From Polaribacter litorisediminis (GTDB lineage: Bacteria; Bacteroidota; Bacteroidia; Flavobacteriales; Flavobacteriaceae), in assembly GCF_019968605.1 (NCBI RefSeq), contig NZ_CP082966.1, positions 3,957,501-4,021,500 of the forward strand: 64,000 bases of DNA, in the 5' to 3' direction. The notes beneath the pieces are model-generated. The model had not been told where the DNA came from and made no database searches. It saw only the letters and a program-made list of their open reading frames with translations. Of this stretch, positions 58,253 through 64,000 are shown in pieces (within the stretch, counting starts at the first letter, position 1; the number at the start of each line of letters is the position of its first letter). Both the position numbers and the translations under genes were made by a program.

Positions 58253-59917
58253 ATGAATAAAAAAAATACTTTTTTTATATGGGCATTGTTATTGCTCATA
58301 TCTTTTGGAGCTAATGCTCAAACGTATGTTTACAACGATTCCACATCCTCAGGAGCTTGGTATCAATCATCCGATGGAGGTGAAGTAGCCAATCCTTTAT
58401 CAGATGCAGTGAACGCTAGTGCTACCTGTGCACAGAATGGAACTGATGGAACTTGGCAACAAATACAATATTTTCCTACGTACACACCTGTAAGTGGTGA
58501 TAAGTTGTTTTTCTCAATTTATAATCCAAATAATACGGGTCCAGGGCAAATACAATTTAGATACTCTTCTGATCAGTCTACATGGCAATTTGGTGCGAAT
58601 GTAACGTATACAACGGAATCTCAAACAGGCTGGGTAGAGTACACTGTGGATTTATCAAATCACGTAGGAAATGAAATAGACCAAGTTATTATCATGCCCT
58701 CTGGAGATAATTCTGCAGCTACATTTGTTGATAATATTTATTTTAACGATGTATCTGTAACTGCATCCACAGGACCTTTTGTGGTTTATGATGATAACAC
58801 ATCCTCTGGAGCTTGGTATCAATCATCTGACGGAGGTGAAGTAGCCAATCCATTATCAGACAGTGTAAACTCTAGTGCTACCTGCGCACAAAATGGAACT
58901 GATGGAACTTGGCAACAAATACAATATTTTTCTACGTATACGCCTGTAAGTGGTGATAAGTTGTTTTTTTCAATTTACAATCCCAATAATACGGGTCCAG
59001 GGCAAATACAATTTAGATACTCTTCTGATCAGTCTACATGGCAATTTGGTGCAAATGTAACATATACAGCGGAATCCCAAACAGGCTGGGTAGAGTACAG
59101 TGTAGATTTATCAGCTCACGTAGGAAACGAAATAGATCAAGTTATTATGATGCCATCTGGAGATAATTCGGCAGCTACATACGTTGATAATGTTTATTTT
59201 AACGATGCATCTGTAACTGGTGGTACTACCGGACCTGTTGTTATTTATGATGAAAGTACTAAATCTGGAGCATGGTATCAATCATCTGATGGAGGTGAAG
59301 TAGCCAATCCATTATCAGATGGTGTAAACTCTAGTGCTACTTGTGGACAGAACGGAACTGATGGTAATTGGCAACAAATACAATATTTTATTACGTATAC
59401 ACCTGTAAGTGGTGATAAGCTGTTTTTCTCAATTTATAATCCCAATAATACGGGTCCAGGACAAATACAATTTAGATACTCTTCTGATCAGTCTACATGG
59501 CAATATGGTGGAGATATCGCTTACACAGCAGCATCTCAAACGGGATGGGTTGAGTACAGTATCGATTTATCAAATCACGTAGGAAATCTCATAGACCAAG
59601 TTATTATGATGCCGTCTGGAGATAATTCTGCAACAACTTATATTGACAATGTTTATTTTGGGAACCAAACTGTGTTAAGTACAGATGTCACAAACTTCGT
59701 TGAAGAGGCAATGTTTATCAACTCAGAAGGAAGAGTTTCTTTTAAAAACGATCAAAATCAAACAAAATTGAATGTTTTTGACGTAGCTGGAAGGTTGATT
59801 TTTAAAGAAAACATAAATGGTAAATATTCAGAAAATACCTTACACAAAAAAGGTGTTTACATTTTAAGAATCGAAAAAGAAGGCAAAGTTTCTGTTAAAA
59901 AACTTTTACGCAGATAG
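58253..59917 (+). CDS. Secreted triple-repeat CBM-like protein with T9SS tail
   Basis: 554 residues from the ATG at 58253; the frame opens at a TTG at 58211, but the internal ATG gives the signal peptide MNKKNTFFIWALLLLISFGA ending NAQ. Three near-identical ~152-residue repeats follow, each starting with GAWYQSSDGGEVANPLSD and containing YNPNNTGPGQIQFRYSSDQS and VDNVYF. A T9SS sorting domain (~490-554; LNVFDVAGRLIFKENINGK) ends the chain. No catalytic motif is seen. The repeats are probably jelly-roll binding modules that act at the cell surface or as a secreted scaffold. Confidence 0.78.
   Translation: MNKKNTFFIWALLLLISFGANAQTYVYNDSTSSGAWYQSSDGGEVANPLSDAVNASATCAQNGTDGTWQQIQYFPTYTPVSGDKLFFSIYNPNNTGPGQIQFRYSSDQSTWQFGANVTYTTESQTGWVEYTVDLSNHVGNEIDQVIIMPSGDNSAATFVDNIYFNDVSVTASTGPFVVYDDNTSSGAWYQSSDGGEVANPLSDSVNSSATCAQNGTDGTWQQIQYFSTYTPVSGDKLFFSIYNPNNTGPGQIQFRYSSDQSTWQFGANVTYTAESQTGWVEYSVDLSAHVGNEIDQVIMMPSGDNSAATYVDNVYFNDASVTGGTTGPVVIYDESTKSGAWYQSSDGGEVANPLSDGVNSSATCGQNGTDGNWQQIQYFITYTPVSGDKLFFSIYNPNNTGPGQIQFRYSSDQSTWQYGGDIAYTAASQTGWVEYSIDLSNHVGNLIDQVIMMPSGDNSATTYIDNVYFGNQTVLSTDVTNFVEEAMFINSEGRVSFKNDQNQTKLNVFDVAGRLIFKENINGKYSENTLHKKGVYILRIEKEGKVSVKKLLRR
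58322..59680 (+). repeat. Three in-gene tandem repeats of ~456 bp
   Basis: The block GGAGC(T/A)TGGTATCAATCA recurs at 58352, 58808 and 59267, spacings of 456 and 459 bp. Long stretches between copies are identical or differ by a few bases, so the duplication is recent or kept alike by gene conversion. Confidence 0.9.
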
Positions 59918-59953
59918 GGTCAAACATACCTAAAAATTAAAATAGAGATATTG

Positions 59954-59988
59954 AATAAAGCTCATTCTTTTTCAGTTTGAGCTTTATT
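59954..59988 (+). terminator. Intrinsic terminator-like hairpin
   Basis: The 11-bp stem AATAAAGCTCA / TGAGCTTTATT with a 13-nt loop starts 36 bp after the triple-repeat gene. It is followed by TAAAATAA, a weak T tract. It separates the binding-protein genes from the enzyme genes. Confidence 0.6.
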
Positions 59989-60108
59989 TAAAATAATAGG
60001 CTACAAGTGTATTTCTTTTGAACGTATAATTTTATACACGTAAAAAAGAGAAGCATTGTATCGTCTTGCAATAATAAATCAAATTGAATTTACTAATAAT
60101 ACAGCAGA

Positions 60109-62004
60109 ATGAGACTAAAGCATTTAATTAATTACTGTTTAATTATATTTTTTAGTTCATTTTTATTGGTTCAATGTAAGGCAAAGCTCTTTAAAAAATC
60201 TGTAAAAGACGCAGCGATTATTGAAAGCGATTATGAGCTGGCATATATGGACTTTCCAAATCATGAAAGTGGCATAGCTTTGTTTACGGCTGACTGGGCA
60301 AGAAAAAACCGGACTGAACTAGGAACCGAATACGTAATTAAAAGTGACTCCTTAGTTAATCTATCAGAACAAATCATAAGAAATGGACTGAACTCAGCAT
60401 TGAAAATAAATTTTAACAATATGACAGCGCCTTCGGATGTTGTAGAGTTGTTAATGTCTGGTTTTAGTGCAATTAACAGTAAAAATGCATTTCCAAAAGA
60501 ATTACAAAAACAAATAAAGGGAATTAAATTTAATGCTGTAGCTTTTAGGCAACCCATCAATTTAGAGTTAGAAATACAAGACAAATACGGAAACGTGATT
60601 GAAAAACAAAATTTCAGTATCGGTAAAACTGAAATGGAAGAATACTCCCTGTTTTTTAATAGTTCCTCATTTAAAAATATATCCTTCAAAATTAAGCATG
60701 ACAATCAAAAATCTGACTTTGAGGGTTCTATACCAACATCCATTATTATAGATGATGTATATTATGTCAATGGCGATGACGCTGTTTTTACGCCTCCAGC
60801 TGATGATACAGAATTCTTAAAATGGATCCAAAAATCTGCAATCCGTTTTTTTCTTTGGAATTATCACGATTTAGAAAATGACAAAGGATTGGTGCAAGGA
60901 TCAACAGTTTGGTATAACACATTGTCTATTAGTGGCCAAGGATTTGGAATGGCGGCACATATTTTGGCAGAAAAAGAAGGGATGATTAGCACGCAGGAAG
61001 CGAAAAGACGGATTTTATCAATGTTAAAATGGATGCAAGATCAAGATTGGTATCAAGGAAAAGATGGATGGAAAGGATTTCCACATCATTGGTTTCATGT
61101 AGATGGCACTGAAGGTTATCCGGGTTGGGGTCCTGTTACAGTAGATTGGGCAATGGCAGCTGCCGGAATTAGAGTGGTTCGCCAATATTATTTAGAAGAT
61201 TCTGAAATTAATTCGATTTGTACAGAACTCCTTTCTAGACCCAATTGGAAAGATGTTTTTGATGAAAAAGGATTCATTGCAATGGGAATTGATTATAAAT
61301 CAGGAGAAATCAATCCATGGAGATGGGGAGGATCGTTCACTGAAGAAACTGAACTTACGTTTTTAGAAGCCAGAAATTCTAATCAAATGGACAAATCTAT
61401 TTTTGATGTTATGGTAAGGGAGAAATCTTCTGGTTTTTACCCTGGATGGTGGAGTACTGGATTTGAATTCAACTGGATGCAGTTATGGACAGGGCCCATA
61501 GAGCCCTACAAAACAAATAGTACCATTGCTTATCAAAACGACGCAACAACTTGTCAATCTGAATTTGGTCGTCCTATTATGGGGCTTACTGCAGCCGGAA
61601 TAATTACAGGAATAGACGATAATGGATTTGTTAAGGTTCAATATTTTGGTAATCAAGGTAGCTCACCGTCTCGCTCTAAAAGCAATAAAAAAATCGCCCC
61701 TGCACCCTATGGTGCGGCTTTAGCCTTGCCCTTTGTTCCCAACCAAGCCATAACAGGACTTAGAGAATTTGTAAAATTAGGTTATTACCACCCAATAATG
61801 GGGCTTCCTGGAACTGTAAGACTTATTCCTATTGAAGGAGGTGGGCCTGAAATGATGCCTCATTGGGGAATTGCAGATTTAGAACTTGGTCCTATGCTAA
61901 TTGCTATTGATCAGTACTTTGATAATAGTATTGGTCAATTGTATCAGAGTGACCCAGAGGTTAAAATTTCTCTTGAAGAACTCATAGAATCCATTAAAAA
62001 TTAA
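60109..62004 (+). CDS. PF10091/GH144-like glycoside hydrolase lipoprotein
   Basis: 631 residues. The lipobox is SFLLVQCKAK. The N-terminal ~210 residues are a beta-rich domain (FPNHESGIALFTADWARKNR). Residues ~235-620 form the glycoamylase-like (alpha/alpha)6 barrel of PF10091: IRFFLWNYHD, STVWYNTLSISGQGFGMAAH, GWGPVTVDWAMAAAGI, FGRPIMGLTAA and the final IADLELGPMLIAIDQYF. Characterised relatives (GH144) are endo-beta-1,2-glucanases. The exact clade cannot be decided here. It is probably periplasmic or surface-bound. Confidence 0.75.
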   Translation: MRLKHLINYCLIIFFSSFLLVQCKAKLFKKSVKDAAIIESDYELAYMDFPNHESGIALFTADWARKNRTELGTEYVIKSDSLVNLSEQIIRNGLNSALKINFNNMTAPSDVVELLMSGFSAINSKNAFPKELQKQIKGIKFNAVAFRQPINLELEIQDKYGNVIEKQNFSIGKTEMEEYSLFFNSSSFKNISFKIKHDNQKSDFEGSIPTSIIIDDVYYVNGDDAVFTPPADDTEFLKWIQKSAIRFFLWNYHDLENDKGLVQGSTVWYNTLSISGQGFGMAAHILAEKEGMISTQEAKRRILSMLKWMQDQDWYQGKDGWKGFPHHWFHVDGTEGYPGWGPVTVDWAMAAAGIRVVRQYYLEDSEINSICTELLSRPNWKDVFDEKGFIAMGIDYKSGEINPWRWGGSFTEETELTFLEARNSNQMDKSIFDVMVREKSSGFYPGWWSTGFEFNWMQLWTGPIEPYKTNSTIAYQNDATTCQSEFGRPIMGLTAAGIITGIDDNGFVKVQYFGNQGSSPSRSKSNKKIAPAPYGAALALPFVPNQAITGLREFVKLGYYHPIMGLPGTVRLIPIEGGGPEMMPHWGIADLELGPMLIAIDQYFDNSIGQLYQSDPEVKISLEELIESIKN

Positions 62005-62009
62005 TAAAA

Positions 62010-64000
62010 ATGAAAATTAGAATCATAATCTTTTTTGTAATAGCATTATTTAACGATATAGGTTCATTACATGCGCAAAATTTCAAACAGTCAAATCTAG
62101 AAACTAGAAGCGTTCAAAATTTCAATTTTGGATGGAAACATTTAAAAGATAAAACCTATGATACACACAGAGTAGGGTTGATAGACACAGATTGGGAAAT
62201 GGTAGACCTACCGCATGACGCAGCTATTTTTGAAGACGTAAAACAAGAAAACTCAGACGGAGCCAATGGGTATTTTCCGTATATGAAAGGTAGCTATCGT
62301 AAGCATTTTACTGTCTCTTCGGAAAACCAAGATAAATTGGTGTTTATAGAGTTTGAAGGTGTTTATAGAAATGCGAAAATTTGGATTAACGGACATTATT
62401 TAGGAAATCATTTGAATGGATATCTTGGTTTTGAACATGAAGTATCAAATTATATACGTTTCGATCAAGCCAACCTTATTGTTGTAAAATATGACAACAC
62501 AACCAAAGGTACCTCAAGATGGTATACTGGAGCTGGAATTTATAGAGATGTTTGGTTGAAAATTGTTGACCCCTTACATGTCCCTTTATACGGAACCTAT
62601 GTTACCACATCAAAAGTGAGTAAAGCACATAGTCTAGTCAATCTAGCAACAGAAGTAACCAATAACTACAAACAAACCAAACTTTGCAAATTGGTCAGTA
62701 AGATCCTAGATGCCAATAATAAGGTAGTTGAGCAACGGGAATCTATTGTGCCAATTCAAAGCGGAGAAACTTTTGTGTTTAATCAGGACATAGAGGTAAA
62801 CAAACCGAATTTGTGGTCTCCTAATAATCCTTATTTATATACATTAAAATCTGAAATTTATGATCAAGATAAATTGGTGGATGAATATATTACAACGTTT
62901 GGAATCCGAGAAATTAAAATGACTCCTGAAAAAGGATTGCTTATTAATGGAGAAAAAGTTGTTGCTGTTGGGGGGAATATTCACCATGACTTGATTAGTT
63001 TGGGAGCAGCAGCGTATAAAGCAGGCTATGAAAAACATATTGAAGATATGAAATCGATGGGAACCAATTCTGTTCGTTTAAGTCATAATCCACATGCAAC
63101 ACGACTTTTAGAAGTGTGTGATGAACAAGGTATTTTAGTGTATAACGAAGGTTTTGATAAATGGACAAGTCAGTTTTATGGAGGTGAAGCATCGTTTAAC
63201 AGTCAGTATAAAAAAGATATAGAAAATTGGATTAAAAGAGATCGAAACCATCCTTCAGTATATATCTGGAGTGCCGGAAATGAAGTAATGAAACAAGGGC
63301 AAATTGAAGATGAAAAATTTGAATCCCCTAAAGATGCTGAAGATTATGGCGTATCAACCTTTAAAAACATAAAAAAGGAGATTAATCGGTGGGATCCTTC
63401 AAGAAAAGTAACCGTAGGTTTATTCCCAACCAGAGAAAAAGTTTGGAATGGATATGACCCAAAACACCAGCCTAAATTCAACAAAGCTTTACCCGCTGAA
63501 ATGGCATGGTATTCAGATGTAGTAAGCTATAACTATACAGAGCAGATGTTTGCTAAAGACTATGAAAAATACCCACAAATGATGTTTATCAATTCTGAAG
63601 CAAATACTTCCTTAGGTATGGATTTCAAGGATGTATCTTGGTCTTATATCGATACAAATTATGTAATTGCTCATTACTATTGGACAGGATATGCTTATCT
63701 AGGGGAAGCGCCTTGGCCACGAATTGGGTGGAGTCGTGCCTTCTTTGATTTAGGCGGACAATTAACCAACCTCGGTTCTATGTACCAAAGCTACTATGAC
63801 CAAAAACCGATGAGTCATCTTTGGGTTTATGATGAAAGCGAAGCTGGCACTAAATTATACGAAGAACAATATGGCAATAATCGAACTTGGAGCTGGCATC
63901 CAATGACCAAAAATTGGAATTGGGAAAAAGATACAAAACTAAGACTGGCTGCTTTTTCCAATTGTGAAGAAGTAGAATTATTTCTAAATGGAAAATCACA
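62010..64000 (+). CDS. GH2 family glycoside hydrolase (5' part, runs off window)
   Basis: The frame from the ATG at 62010 stays open to the window end (663 codons seen). The signal peptide ends SLHAQN. GH2 domains: sugar-binding (~35-180; VDLPHDAAIFED), Ig-like (~190-300), TIM barrel (~305-590) with VGGNIHHDLISLGAAAY, acid/base Glu425 (SAGNEVM) and nucleophile Glu530 (FINSEANTS). A DUF4982-like region then begins (LAAFSNCEEVELFLNGK). The type covers beta-galactosidases, beta-glucuronidases and sophorose-acting enzymes. It lies 5 bp after the GH144-like gene, so they are one operon. Confidence 0.88.
   Translation, partial: MKIRIIIFFVIALFNDIGSLHAQNFKQSNLETRSVQNFNFGWKHLKDKTYDTHRVGLIDTDWEMVDLPHDAAIFEDVKQENSDGANGYFPYMKGSYRKHFTVSSENQDKLVFIEFEGVYRNAKIWINGHYLGNHLNGYLGFEHEVSNYIRFDQANLIVVKYDNTTKGTSRWYTGAGIYRDVWLKIVDPLHVPLYGTYVTTSKVSKAHSLVNLATEVTNNYKQTKLCKLVSKILDANNKVVEQRESIVPIQSGETFVFNQDIEVNKPNLWSPNNPYLYTLKSEIYDQDKLVDEYITTFGIREIKMTPEKGLLINGEKVVAVGGNIHHDLISLGAAAYKAGYEKHIEDMKSMGTNSVRLSHNPHATRLLEVCDEQGILVYNEGFDKWTSQFYGGEASFNSQYKKDIENWIKRDRNHPSVYIWSAGNEVMKQGQIEDEKFESPKDAEDYGVSTFKNIKKEINRWDPSRKVTVGLFPTREKVWNGYDPKHQPKFNKALPAEMAWYSDVVSYNYTEQMFAKDYEKYPQMMFINSEANTSLGMDFKDVSWSYIDTNYVIAHYYWTGYAYLGEAPWPRIGWSRAFFDLGGQLTNLGSMYQSYYDQKPMSHLWVYDESEAGTKLYEEQYGNNRTWSWHPMTKNWNWEKDTKLRLAAFSNCEEVELFLNGKS

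Noticed and set aside
58322..59680. Regularly spaced repeats that might suggest a CRISPR or satellite array
   Set aside because: The unit is ~456 bp, stays in one reading frame and encodes a protein domain three times.
60023..60040. CGTATAA-TT-TTATAC-type dyad upstream of the GH144-like gene as an operator
   Set aside because: It is short, AT-rich and imperfect, with no second copy in front of other PUL2 units.

Overview
The window looks like chromosome from a marine-type member of the Flavobacteriia (Bacteroidetes). It is AT-rich and carries SusC/SusD pairs, a hybrid two-component regulator, a FecI/FecR pair, type IX secretion C-terminal domains, many Cys lipoproteins with Bacteroidetes-style lipoboxes, and TAnnTTTG -7 promoter elements. 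No rRNA, intact tRNA or CRISPR array was seen.

1-14.0 kb is an ordinary accessory block, mostly on the + strand: a TolB-like/TPR/AraC regulator, a DUF1330-like protein, an XRE regulator, an ECF sigma factor with a membrane partner, two alpha/beta hydrolases, a secreted DJ-1/PfpI protein, an amidohydrolase, a serine beta-lactamase-like hydrolase, a cupin, two outer-membrane proteins and a DUF4386 protein. It ends in decay: a PD40 remnant, a lipoprotein gene with an amber codon, and a frameshifted yraN.

14.6-16.6 kb is a decayed integration module: a dead IS1595-family element, the last 30 codons of a tyrosine integrase, a partner gene with one in-frame stop, a conserved palindrome, a truncated zinc-ribbon ORF and a sodium:solute symporter scrap.

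16.7-45.6 kb is polysaccharide utilization locus 1 (PUL1). It has three enzyme units: sulfatase plus beta-helix lipoprotein (+); SusC-SusD-GH128-like-CBM/T9SS-sulfatase-sulfatase (-); and GH128-like/T9SS, two sulfatases, esterase, GH2, GH16, SGNH esterase (+). A 1339-residue HTCS regulator sits in the middle. All three units are preceded by similar ACCC-type direct repeats 21-22 bp apart, about 25 bp upstream of a -7 element, so one regulon is likely. The enzymes suggest a sulfated, acylated galactan- or glucan-type algal polysaccharide; the exact substrate cannot be read from sequence. The five sulfatases all have the Cys-type formylglycine motif and would need a maturase encoded elsewhere.

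45.6-49.6 kb is a second integration module: a frameshifted, truncated symporter, an IS1595-type scrap, the 3' part of an initiator-type tRNA-Met with its terminator, a full-length tyrosine integrase, its partner gene, the same palindrome type, and a zinc-ribbon ORF with no canonical start.

49.7-64.0 kb is PUL2. An ECF sigma factor diverges from a FecR anti-sigma, followed by SusC (with STN domain), SusD, a PKD/CBM-like lipoprotein with two repeats, a secreted protein with three near-identical repeats and a T9SS tail, a PF10091/GH144-like lipoprotein and a GH2 enzyme cut by the window end. The two integration modules, in the same orientation and each directly before a PUL, suggest tandem islands that carry glycan-degradation cargo.
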